Below are positions 7,714 through 15,744 of a stretch of DNA of 61,359 nt, piece by piece. The position numbers and the translations under genes are program-made. How positions within the stretch are numbered: the first letter of the stretch is position 1; each line of letters starts with the position of its first letter. Origin of the DNA: RGIG4576 sp964613095 (GTDB lineage Bacteria; Bacteroidota; Bacteroidia; Bacteroidales; Muribaculaceae); assembly GCA_964613095.1 (NCBI GenBank), contig CAZTFX010000005.1, forward strand, positions 1 to 61,359, given 5' to 3'. Under the pieces are notes generated by a model, which made no database searches, had not been told where the DNA came from, and saw only the letters and a list, made by a program, of their open reading frames with translations.

Positions 7714-8397
7714 ATGTGGTTAACCAAATCATCTGTAGGTAGAAAGGTCGTTATGTCTTTGACAGGACTTTTCCTAATCCTATTCATTACATTCCACGTA
7801 CTTATGAATGCTGTAGCTCTATTCTCAATGGAAGGATATGAGGCTATTTGTCATTTCTTGGGTGCGAATTGGTATGCTTTGGCCGGAACTGCAGTAATTG
7901 CTGCCGGTGTAGTGCTTCACATTGTTTATGCTTTGTGGTTGACAATCCAGAACCGTAAGGCTCGTGGTAATGACAAGTACGAAGTAACAGATCGTCCAAA
8001 GAGTGTAGAATGGGCATCTCAAAACATGCTTGCTCTTGGAATTTTCGTGTTGTGTTTCATGGTATTGCACCTTGTGCAATTTTGGGCAGAAATGCAGCTT
8101 CCTGAAATCCAAGAACGTTATCTTGGCGATTATACCGTTGAGGTAATGAGTGGAAAAGAAGCTATTTTTGCTGCATTTGGTCAAGTATGGACTTTACCAA
8201 TTTACCTAATCGGCTTTGCAGCTCTATGGTTCCACTTGACTCATGGTATTTGGAGTGCATTCCAATCAGTAGGTACTAGCAACAATGTGTGGCTTCCTCG
8301 CTGGAAAGCTATTTCTTGGTGGTGGGCTACTATAGTTTGCGGTCTGTTTGCAGTTGAAGCAATCGTATTCACTATTATGGCTTGTGGCTGTTGCTAA
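7714..8397 (+). CDS. frdC: Fumarate reductase/succinate dehydrogenase cytochrome b subunit
   Basis: A 227-residue membrane protein with five hydrophobic helices, of the dihaem cytochrome b558 type. Several His residues lie in or next to helices (for example FHVLMNA, LHIVYAL, LHLVQFW, WFHLTHGIW) and can serve as haem ligands. It anchors the catalytic subunits and passes electrons between menaquinone and the flavoprotein. It is the first gene of a tight three-gene operon, 30 nt before frdA. In anaerobic Bacteroidales the complex mainly reduces fumarate to succinate. Confidence 0.93.
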   Translation: MWLTKSSVGRKVVMSLTGLFLILFITFHVLMNAVALFSMEGYEAICHFLGANWYALAGTAVIAAGVVLHIVYALWLTIQNRKARGNDKYEVTDRPKSVEWASQNMLALGIFVLCFMVLHLVQFWAEMQLPEIQERYLGDYTVEVMSGKEAIFAAFGQVWTLPIYLIGFAALWFHLTHGIWSAFQSVGTSNNVWLPRWKAISWWWATIVCGLFAVEAIVFTIMACGCC

Positions 8398-8427
8398 TTG
8401 TCTAATCTTTAAAATTTAAAAGTAATT

Positions 8428-10401
8428 ATGGAAGAAACAAAAAAAGCTGCTCAGCCTGTTATTGATTCAAAAATCCCTGAAGGTCCTGTTGCTGAGAAGT
8501 GGACTAACTATAAGGCTCATCAAAAACTAGTAAACCCTGCAAATAAGCGTCGTCTTGATATTATTGTGGTAGGTACAGGTCTTGCCGGTGCTTCGGCTGC
8601 TTCTACTCTTGCCGAAATGGGTTTCAATGTGTTGAATTTCTGTATTCAAGATTCACCACGCCGTGCTCACTCTATTGCTGCACAAGGTGGTATTAACGCT
8701 GCTAAAAATTATAAAAACGACGGTGACTCTGTTTATCGTTTGTTCTATGATACTGTAAAGGGTGGAGACTATCGTGCTCGTGAAGCTAATGTTTACCGTC
8801 TTGCAGAAGTGTCTAATGATATCATCGACCAATGTGTGGCTCAAGGTGTTCCTTTTGCTCGCGAATACGGAGGTCTTCTTGACAACCGTTCTTTCGGTGG
8901 TGCTCAAGTAAGCCGTACTTTCTATGCAAAGGGTCAAACAGGACAACAGCTTCTACTAGGTGCATACTCTTCACTTAACCGTCAAATCCAACTTGGTAAG
9001 GTTAAGAGTTATAACCGTTATGAAATGCACGATGTAGTGCTTATCGATGGTCGTGCGCGCGGTATCATTGCTAAAAACCTTGTAACAGGTAAGTTTGAAC
9101 GTTTTGCTGCTCATGCAGTTGTAATCGCTACCGGTGGTTACGGTAATGCTTATTTCTTGTCAACCAATGCTATGGCTTGTAACTGTAGTGCTGCTGTTGC
9201 TTGCTATCGTAAGGGTGCTTACTTTGCAAATCCTGCTTACGTACAAATTCACCCTACATGTATTCCTGTAAAGGGTGGTGGCAATCAGTCTAAGTTGACT
9301 CTTATGAGTGAATCACTACGTAACGATGGTCGTATTTGGGTTCCTAAGAGCCTTGAAACTGCTCAAAAGCTACAAAGAGGCGAAATCACCGGTTCACAAG
9401 TTCCTGAAAGTGATCGCGACTACTATCTAGAACGTCGTTATCCTGCATTCGGTAACTTGGTACCTCGTGACGTTGCTTCACGTGCAGCTAAAGAACGTTG
9501 CGATAAGGGTTACGGTGTAAATGATTCAGGTAAGGCTGTATTCCTAGACTTCAGTGACGCTATCAATCGTTTGGGTGCCGATGTTGTTGCTCAACGTTAT
9601 GGTAACTTGTTCGATATGTATGAAGAAATTACCGACGTTTCTCCATACAAAGAACCAATGATGATTTATCCTGCTATTCACTATACAATGGGTGGTATCT
9701 GGGTTGACTATGAACTACAAACATCGGTTAAGGGATTGTTCGCTATCGGTGAATGTAACTTCTCCGATCACGGAGCTAACCGTCTAGGTGCTTCTGCACT
9801 TATGCAAGGTCTTGCCGATGGTTATTTCGTGCTTCCTTATACAATCCAAAACTACTTGAGTGATCAAATCACTGTTCCTCGTTTCTCAACCGATGCTCCT
9901 GAATTTGTTGAAGCAGAAAAGAAGTGTGTTGAAGCTCACAAGCAATTGCTTAATATAAAGGGTAAACGTTCTGTTGACTCTATCCACAAAGAGCTTGGTA
10001 ACATCATGTGGGATAACGTGGGTATGGCTCGTACTAAGGCTTCACTAGAAGAAGCTCTAGTTAAACTTAAGGAACTTCGTAAGGAATTTGAAACAAACTT
10101 GTTCGTTCCGGGAGAATTGGAAGGCATGAATGTAGAGCTTGATAAGGCATTCCGCTTGAGGGATTTCATCACAATGGGTGAACTTGTGGCGTATGACGCA
10201 CTTAACCGTAACGAAAGTTGTGGTGGTCACTTCCGTGAAGAATATCAAACTGAAGAAGGTGAAGCTAAGCGTGATGATGAAAACTACTTCTATGTAGCTT
10301 GTTGGAACTATGCAGGTGATGACAATGCTGCTCCTTCTCTTATCAAAGAACCTCTTGAATATGAAGCAATCAAGGTTCAAACTCGTAACTATAAATCATA
10401 A
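8428..10401 (+). CDS. frdA: Fumarate reductase/succinate dehydrogenase flavoprotein
   Basis: This 657-residue catalytic subunit has an N-terminal FAD-binding motif (VVGTGLAGASAA, about 47-58) and the SIAAQGGINAAKNY stretch that precedes the FAD-linking region. HPTCIPVKGG and NRLGASALMQG are conserved family stretches. It interconverts fumarate and succinate at the inner membrane with FrdB and FrdC. The length is normal for the Bacteroidota/epsilonproteobacterial type. The gene uses strongly preferred codons, as expected for a highly expressed central enzyme. Confidence 0.95.
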   Translation: MEETKKAAQPVIDSKIPEGPVAEKWTNYKAHQKLVNPANKRRLDIIVVGTGLAGASAASTLAEMGFNVLNFCIQDSPRRAHSIAAQGGINAAKNYKNDGDSVYRLFYDTVKGGDYRAREANVYRLAEVSNDIIDQCVAQGVPFAREYGGLLDNRSFGGAQVSRTFYAKGQTGQQLLLGAYSSLNRQIQLGKVKSYNRYEMHDVVLIDGRARGIIAKNLVTGKFERFAAHAVVIATGGYGNAYFLSTNAMACNCSAAVACYRKGAYFANPAYVQIHPTCIPVKGGGNQSKLTLMSESLRNDGRIWVPKSLETAQKLQRGEITGSQVPESDRDYYLERRYPAFGNLVPRDVASRAAKERCDKGYGVNDSGKAVFLDFSDAINRLGADVVAQRYGNLFDMYEEITDVSPYKEPMMIYPAIHYTMGGIWVDYELQTSVKGLFAIGECNFSDHGANRLGASALMQGLADGYFVLPYTIQNYLSDQITVPRFSTDAPEFVEAEKKCVEAHKQLLNIKGKRSVDSIHKELGNIMWDNVGMARTKASLEEALVKLKELRKEFETNLFVPGELEGMNVELDKAFRLRDFITMGELVAYDALNRNESCGGHFREEYQTEEGEAKRDDENYFYVACWNYAGDDNAAPSLIKEPLEYEAIKVQTRNYKS

Positions 10402-10426
10402 TTTTTAAGGAAAGAAAGGATTAATA

Positions 10427-11170
10427 ATGGCAACATATAAATTAAAAGTTTGGCGTCAAGCAAATCCTAAGGCTCAAGGAAAATTTGAAGAATATTCAGT
10501 AGAATCTACTCCTGATACATCTTTCCTTGAAACATTGGATATTCTTAACGAAACCCTTGTAGAAAAAGGCGAAGAACCTATCGCATTTGACCACGATTGC
10601 CGTGAAGGTATCTGCGGTATGTGTTCTTTGTACGTGAATGGTCGTCCTCATGGTCCCGGCGATGGAGCTACTACATGTCAGCTTTACATGCGTCGTTTTA
10701 ATGAAAAAGAAACAATTACAGTAGAACCTTGGCGTTCGGCGGCGTTCCCTGTAATCAAGGACTTGATTGTGGATCGTAATGCATTCGATAAGATTCAACA
10801 AGCCGGTGGTTATGTTTCTTTCAACTGTGGTGGTGCGCAAGATGCAAATGCACTTCCTATATCAAAGGTTGCTGCCGATGAAGCGATGGACTCAGCTTCT
10901 TGTATCGGTTGTGGTGCTTGTGTTGCGGCTTGTAAGAACGGTTCGGCTATGTTGTTCGTTTCTGCAAAGGTCAGCCAATTTGCACTTCTTCCACAAGGTC
11001 AAGTTGAGGCTAAAGCTCGTGTAAAAGCGATGGTTGCTAAGATGGATGAACTAGGATTCGGTAACTGTACCAATACAGGTGCATGTGCGGCTGTTTGTCC
11101 TAAACTTATCAAGTTAAGTAACATTGCTCGCTTGAATCGTGAATATCTTTGTGCAAAAGTTTCCGACTAA
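10427..11170 (+). CDS. frdB: Fumarate reductase/succinate dehydrogenase iron-sulfur subunit
   Basis: This 247-residue subunit carries three cluster sites. Cys58, 63, 66 and 84 bind the 2Fe-2S cluster. Cys159, 162, 165 and 169 bind a 4Fe-4S cluster, and Cys214, 220 and 224 complete the third site. It wires electrons between the haem subunit and the flavoprotein. It ends the operon, followed by a strong terminator at 11194-11227. Confidence 0.95.
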   Translation: MATYKLKVWRQANPKAQGKFEEYSVESTPDTSFLETLDILNETLVEKGEEPIAFDHDCREGICGMCSLYVNGRPHGPGDGATTCQLYMRRFNEKETITVEPWRSAAFPVIKDLIVDRNAFDKIQQAGGYVSFNCGGAQDANALPISKVAADEAMDSASCIGCGACVAACKNGSAMLFVSAKVSQFALLPQGQVEAKARVKAMVAKMDELGFGNCTNTGACAAVCPKLIKLSNIARLNREYLCAKVSD

Positions 11171-11193
11171 TACTCGTAATATTAGCATAGATG

Positions 11194-11227
11194 AAGTCCT
11201 GCAAAGACAATTTTGCAGGACTTTTTT
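11194..11227 (+). terminator. Terminator of frdCAB
   Basis: A perfect 12-bp stem (11194-11205 with 11212-11223), a 6-nt loop and a T run. Confidence 0.9.
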
Positions 11228-11286
11228 GTAAATAAGGATAAATATAATTACATTTGCTCAGTGTAAAATAAATAGTTGATTGAGAT

Positions 11287-11556
11287 ATGGAAAAACGATT
11301 AAATAAGACATCTGATTTTATCCTTTATGGTTATGTGTTGCAAGGAGTAGCTTCTTTGTGTGATTGGTCAGCTGTTTTTATGTGGATATCTTTGGGGTTT
11401 GCTTTAGTTGCAATGGTGTTAGGTCTGAGATGTGCTTTTACAAATAATAGTGAAGATGAAAATAGTGAGAAATACTTGAAAAAGACAATATATTATGTGT
11501 TATTATCAATAATATTGATAGTAATATGTTTATACAGGGTTGGGGTTCTTAACTGA
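11287..11556 (+). CDS. Small membrane protein, unknown
   Basis: An 89-residue protein with two or three hydrophobic segments (about 10-25, 31-50 and 68-86) and an acidic linker (NNSEDENSEK, about 53-62). I do not recognise a family. It stands alone between the frdB terminator and its own terminator at 11578-11609, so it is probably a separate transcript. A TAnnTTTG-like promoter is not obvious. Confidence 0.55.
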   Translation: MEKRLNKTSDFILYGYVLQGVASLCDWSAVFMWISLGFALVAMVLGLRCAFTNNSEDENSEKYLKKTIYYVLLSIILIVICLYRVGVLN

Positions 11557-11577
11557 TGTAAAATAACGTTATAATAT

Positions 11578-11609
11578 AGCTCGATAGTGAAATACTGTCG
11601 GGCTTTTTT
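11578..11609 (+). terminator. Intrinsic terminator after the small membrane protein
   Basis: An 11-bp stem (11578-11588 with 11594-11604, two G-U pairs) and a 5-nt loop, followed by six T. Confidence 0.8.
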
Positions 11610-11610
11610 G

Positions 11611-11695
11611 TTTTAAATTTGGTGGAAAACGGCAAAAATGGCATTTTAAATTTGGTGGAAAACGGCAAAAGTGGCATTTTAAATTTGGTGGAAAC
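11611..11695 (+). repeat. Three direct 33-bp repeats upstream of a DUF4143 ATPase
   Basis: Copies begin at 11611, 11644 and 11677 (the last partial, to 11695). Each contains AAATTTGGTGGAAA, and the first two continue with ACGGCAAAA. Copies 1 and 2 differ at one base. There are no spacers, so this is not a CRISPR array. The array ends 37 nt before the ATPase start, where it could act as an operator or recombination track. Confidence 0.85.
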
Positions 11696-11732
11696 TATTG
11701 AAAATACTATTTTTGCTTAAAATATTATAGTT

Positions 11733-13079
11733 ATGGCAGAAGATATAATTCACTTTAAGAGAAAGATGTATGACACTATGCTCAAATGGAAGCAAGAACG
11801 TAATGGTGATACTGCATTGCTTATACAAGGAGCTCGTCGCATCGGCAAATCAACTATTGCTGAGGAGTTTGCACGAAATGAATATAAGTCATATATATTG
11901 ATTGATTTTTCAAAAGTGTCTAAAGAAGTAAGTGGTCTATTCAATGACATATCAGACCTTAATTATCTTTTTATAAGGTTGCAATTTATCTTCCAAGTAG
12001 AATTACATGAACGAGAGTCAGTCATCATATTTGATGAGGTACAGTTGCAACCATTGGCAAGACAAGCAATCAAACATCTCGTAAAGGATCATAGGTATGA
12101 TTATATAGAAACAGGCTCTTTAATTTCTGTAAGATCTAAGAGTAAAAATATCATTATTCCAAGCGAAGAAACAAAGGTTGATATGTTTCCAATGGACTAT
12201 GAAGAGTTCAGGTGGGCATTAGGTGATATAGCAACCATACCTCTGTTGCGTAGTGCATTTGAAAAAAAAATGTCACTGGGTGAAGCTACTCACAGAAAAC
12301 TTATGCGGGATTTCCGCTTGTATATGCTTGTTGGAGGTATGCCACAAGCCGTTGCCGCATATATTAAGTCAAACAATTTTACAGCTGTGGACTTGGCGAA
12401 AAGGGATATAATTGCTTTGTATGAGGAGGATTTCGGCAAGATTGACGATTCTGGGCGTGCAAAAGCCATGTACGATGCTATACCTGCTCAATTAAGTAGA
12501 AATGTTTCACGTTATCAAGTGGGAAATGCAATACCTGAGGAAAAGGTGGATAGAGTGGTTAATATCATAAAGGATATGGAAGACTCTATGACAACCAACA
12601 TTGCGTTTCATTCAAATGATCCAAATGTAGGTTTAGCATTAACAAAGAATACAGAGTATTTTAAGATGTATACATCTGATACCGGTCTGTTCGTAACACT
12701 TGCTTTCAAGGATAGTGATGTAACTGAAAATATTATATATGAGAAGTTGCTTAGTGATAAATTGAGTACTAATCTTGGATATGTATATGAAAATATGATT
12801 GCTCAAATGTTGAGAGCAACAGGTAAGAGTTTATTCTATCACACTATTCCTTATGCTGATGGCAAGAAGTACTATGAAATAGATTTTATCTTTACCGAGA
12901 AACACAAAATATCTCCTGTTGAAGTTAAATCATCCGGGTATAAGTCACACAAATCGTTAGACGAGTTTTGTACTAAGTTCTCAGACCGTATAATGAACAA
13001 ATATGTGATTTATACAAAGGATTATAAACGTGAAAATGGAGTAGATTACATACCAATATATATGACAATGTTTTTGTAG
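11733..13079 (+). CDS. AAA+ ATPase with DUF4143 domain
   Basis: A 448-residue protein of the archaeal-type AAA/DUF4143 family that is abundant in Bacteroidales. Walker A is GARRIGKS (33-40), and Walker B is VIIFDEVQ about 90-100. A winged-helix DUF4143 region follows, then a C-terminal restriction-endonuclease-like core with EIDFIFTEKHKISPVEVKSS. The biological role of the family is poorly known; DNA-related or defence functions have been suggested. The gene is intact and is preceded by three direct repeats. Confidence 0.85.
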   Translation: MAEDIIHFKRKMYDTMLKWKQERNGDTALLIQGARRIGKSTIAEEFARNEYKSYILIDFSKVSKEVSGLFNDISDLNYLFIRLQFIFQVELHERESVIIFDEVQLQPLARQAIKHLVKDHRYDYIETGSLISVRSKSKNIIIPSEETKVDMFPMDYEEFRWALGDIATIPLLRSAFEKKMSLGEATHRKLMRDFRLYMLVGGMPQAVAAYIKSNNFTAVDLAKRDIIALYEEDFGKIDDSGRAKAMYDAIPAQLSRNVSRYQVGNAIPEEKVDRVVNIIKDMEDSMTTNIAFHSNDPNVGLALTKNTEYFKMYTSDTGLFVTLAFKDSDVTENIIYEKLLSDKLSTNLGYVYENMIAQMLRATGKSLFYHTIPYADGKKYYEIDFIFTEKHKISPVEVKSSGYKSHKSLDEFCTKFSDRIMNKYVIYTKDYKRENGVDYIPIYMTMFL

Positions 13080-13086
13080 TAAATGT

Positions 13087-13094
13087 TATATTTG
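13087..13094 (+). promoter_or_regulatory. -7 box of the ZIP gene
   Basis: TATATTTG fits TAnnTTTG and lies 21 nt before the ATG at 13116. It argues against the earlier in-frame ATG at 13083. No good -33 box is visible. Confidence 0.5.
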
Positions 13095-13115
13095 TGTGAA
13101 ATAAAGAACGTTGCA

Positions 13116-13895
13116 ATGAAAGAATTGATTTTAGGATTGGCTTTGCCGGTGATAGGTACGACTGTAGGAGCTGCATTTGTATTTTTTATAAAAGATAAAA
13201 TACCCGGTTATGTGCAGAAAGCACTGCTTGGCTTTGCGTCCGGGGTGATGATTGCAGCTTCGGTGTGGTCGTTGCTGATTCCAAGTATGGATATGACCGG
13301 AGAAGATGGTGTAATGTCGGTTGTTCCTGCAGCAGTAGGATTTTTACTTGGTATGGGATTCCTTTTGGTGCTGGATATGATAATTCCGCACTTGCATGTG
13401 GGAAATGAATCTCCCGAAGGGGTAAAATCCAAGTTGTCACGTACAGCCATGCTAACATTTGCCGTTGCACTTCACAATCTGCCCGAAGGAATGGCAGTAG
13501 GTGTGGTATATGCCGGCACAATGGCGGCAGGTGGAGATGTAACCATGAGTGCGGCACTTGCCTTGTCACTGGGAATTGCAGTACAGAATATCCCTGAGGG
13601 AGCAATAGTATCAATGCCATTATATACAGAAAATAAAAGCAAATGGAAATCTTTCGGTATAGGAACTCTTACAGGGTTTGTAGAGCCTCTTGGGGCATTA
13701 CTTGTGATTTTCTTGGCATCTTTCATGACATCGGTACTTCCATTTCTGCTTGCATTTGCCGCCGGAGCAATGATTTATGTGGTAATAGAAGAGCTTATAC
13801 CGGAGGCATCTCAAGGAGAACACTCCAATATAAGCACTATAGGTTTTGCACTGGGTTTCACCCTAATGATGGTTCTGGACGTAGTTTTAGGATAG
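13116..13895 (+). CDS. ZIP-family metal transporter
   Basis: A 259-residue membrane protein from the chosen ATG (an in-frame ATG at 13083 would add 11 residues but precedes the likely transcription start). The metal-binding helices carry HNLPEGMAVG and the paired NIPEGAIV, the signature of ZIP/ZupT-like transporters. About eight helices are present. It probably imports zinc or related divalent cations into the cytoplasm. Its stop codon directly abuts the stop codon of the converging SulP gene. Confidence 0.88.
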   Translation: MKELILGLALPVIGTTVGAAFVFFIKDKIPGYVQKALLGFASGVMIAASVWSLLIPSMDMTGEDGVMSVVPAAVGFLLGMGFLLVLDMIIPHLHVGNESPEGVKSKLSRTAMLTFAVALHNLPEGMAVGVVYAGTMAAGGDVTMSAALALSLGIAVQNIPEGAIVSMPLYTENKSKWKSFGIGTLTGFVEPLGALLVIFLASFMTSVLPFLLAFAAGAMIYVVIEELIPEASQGEHSNISTIGFALGFTLMMVLDVVLG

Positions 13896-15608
13896 TTACC
13901 AAGTTATTTCTTGCATTTTGTTTTTGTTTTCTGCAAGGGCATTGGCAAGATCTACGGCTTTGGTGATGTGGTCACAGATGTGATCTTCGCCAATCAGTTT
14001 ATCGATATGTGCGTGAAGCAATACTTCTTTTACACTAGGAACAACACCTGAAAGAACCACATGTATGCCATCATTCTTTGAAGCATTAATCAGGATTTCA
14101 AGGTTGTGAATACCGGTTGAATCGATAAATGGAACTCTACGCATTCTTATAATTCTTACGTGCGGTTTATCTCCCATAGAACGCATCATATCTTCAAATT
14201 TATTTGCCACACCAAAGAAGAACGGACCGTCGATTTCATAGATTTCAACACCTTGATTTACATGAAGAATCTCATGAGTCGTGTTTTCTGTTCCTTCTGC
14301 AAGGTCGATTTGGTCACTGAACACTTTGATTTGTGTATTTTCCATTACACGTCGCAAGAACAATAATAATGCTAAAAGCAAACCTATTTCAATGGCTATT
14401 GTAAGGTCAAATACTACGGTAAGAACAAACGTTACAATAAGTACTGCTATATCCGATTTAGGGTTTTGGAAAATGCCTATTACAGTACGCCATCCACTCA
14501 TGTTGTATGCCACCATTACAAGAACACCGGCAAGACATGCCATTGGCACATAATTTATAAGTGGCATTAAGAATAAAAATATAAGTAGCAATACTATTGC
14601 ATGGATAATGCCGGCAATAGGTGTGCGACCGCCATTGGTTATATTTGTCATGGTACGTGCTATTGCTCCTGTTACGGGAATACCACCGAAAAATGGAACA
14701 GCAACATTGGCAATACCTTGACCAATCAACTCGGTATTGTTGCGAGTACGATTACCGGTAGCACCGTCGGCAACAGTAGCCGATAACAACGATTCAATAG
14801 CACCCAATATGGCAATGGTGAATGCCGATGGCAATAATACGTTGATGGTGGTCATATTAATACCAAGCCAATGTGGGGTTGGTATTTCGGCTGGAAGACG
14901 ACCGAAACGATCACCGATGGTCTCTATGCCTGTTAGCCCGAAAAATTCTTTAGCTAAATACACGGCAACGGTCATTACTATTATGGCAATCAAAGCACCG
15001 GGTAATTTCTTGGAGATATAGGGCGTAGCTGCAATTATGACTATTGTGATAAGTCCTACAATCAATGTTGGGCAACTTATTGTGTCCATGTGTTGAAAAT
15101 AAACTCCCCATTTACCGATGAAATCACCGGGAACCTTATCAACTTGTAATCCGAACAAATCTACAATTTGAGTGGAAAATATAGTTAATGCGATACCGCT
15201 TGTAAAGCCTACTACAATAGGGTAAGGAATGAATTTGATGATGGTACCTAGTTTAAAAACTCCTAATAGTATTAATATGAGACCTGCAAGGAAGGTTGCA
15301 ATGGCAAGTCCTTGTAATCCATATAATTGAATGATATTATAAACGATAACGATAAAAGCTCCTGTGGGACCACCTATCTGTACACTGTTACCTCCCAATG
15401 CAGAAACAAGAAAACCTCCTATAATGGCTGTAATAAGTCCTACCGATGGTGTTACGCCACTGGCTATACCGAAAGCAATAGCAAGTGGTAAAGCCACAAT
15501 ACCAACAACAACTCCTGCGATTAAATCGCTACGGAACTTTGCCCAAGAATAGTTTCTCAATTCGCTGAGGGCTTTGGGCTTGAATTCAATTTTTCCGCTT
15601 AAATTCAT
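13896..15608 (-). CDS. SulP-family anion transporter with STAS domain
   Basis: This 570-residue protein has a SulP transport core of 10-14 helices (about 20-430), including the conserved GGPTGAFIVI and GGIPVTGAIART stretches. A cytoplasmic STAS domain follows (about 440-555, with VPFIDSTGIHNLE). Family members move sulfate, bicarbonate, dicarboxylates or other anions; this sequence cannot settle which. It stands alone, convergent to the ZIP gene. A promoter lies next to the rnr stop, and the rnr terminator would be within its leader. Confidence 0.88.
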   Translation of the reverse strand: MNLSGKIEFKPKALSELRNYSWAKFRSDLIAGVVVGIVALPLAIAFGIASGVTPSVGLITAIIGGFLVSALGGNSVQIGGPTGAFIVIVYNIIQLYGLQGLAIATFLAGLILILLGVFKLGTIIKFIPYPIVVGFTSGIALTIFSTQIVDLFGLQVDKVPGDFIGKWGVYFQHMDTISCPTLIVGLITIVIIAATPYISKKLPGALIAIIVMTVAVYLAKEFFGLTGIETIGDRFGRLPAEIPTPHWLGINMTTINVLLPSAFTIAILGAIESLLSATVADGATGNRTRNNTELIGQGIANVAVPFFGGIPVTGAIARTMTNITNGGRTPIAGIIHAIVLLLIFLFLMPLINYVPMACLAGVLVMVAYNMSGWRTVIGIFQNPKSDIAVLIVTFVLTVVFDLTIAIEIGLLLALLLFLRRVMENTQIKVFSDQIDLAEGTENTTHEILHVNQGVEIYEIDGPFFFGVANKFEDMMRSMGDKPHVRIIRMRRVPFIDSTGIHNLEILINASKNDGIHVVLSGVVPSVKEVLLHAHIDKLIGEDHICDHITKAVDLANALAENKNKMQEITW

Positions 15609-15659
15609 TTTTCTAAAACTTTTATACCTTAAACAATCTCATTTTATGGGATTTATTTA

Positions 15660-15693
15660 AAAAAAGGAGTGCATTTACACTCCTTTTTTATCC
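15660..15693 (-). terminator. Terminator of rnr, possibly also an attenuator of the SulP gene
   Basis: A 12-bp perfect stem (15660-15671 with 15678-15689) ends in A/T runs, so the minus-strand RNA has a U tract. It lies between the SulP promoter (15713-15744) and the SulP start. Confidence 0.75.
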
Positions 15694-15712
15694 CATTCCT
15701 ATAACTTTGCCA

Positions 15713-15744
15713 CAAAGTTAAGGATTGTTTACATATTTTCCAAA
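15713..15744 (-). promoter_or_regulatory. Probable promoter of the SulP gene
   Basis: On the minus strand TTTG (15744-15741) and TAACTTTG (15720-15713) are spaced by 20 nt. The predicted transcript would read through the hairpin at 15660-15689 before reaching the start at 15608. Confidence 0.55.

Noticed and set aside
11611..11695. CRISPR-like array
   Set aside because: The units are directly contiguous without unique spacers, and there are no cas genes nearby.
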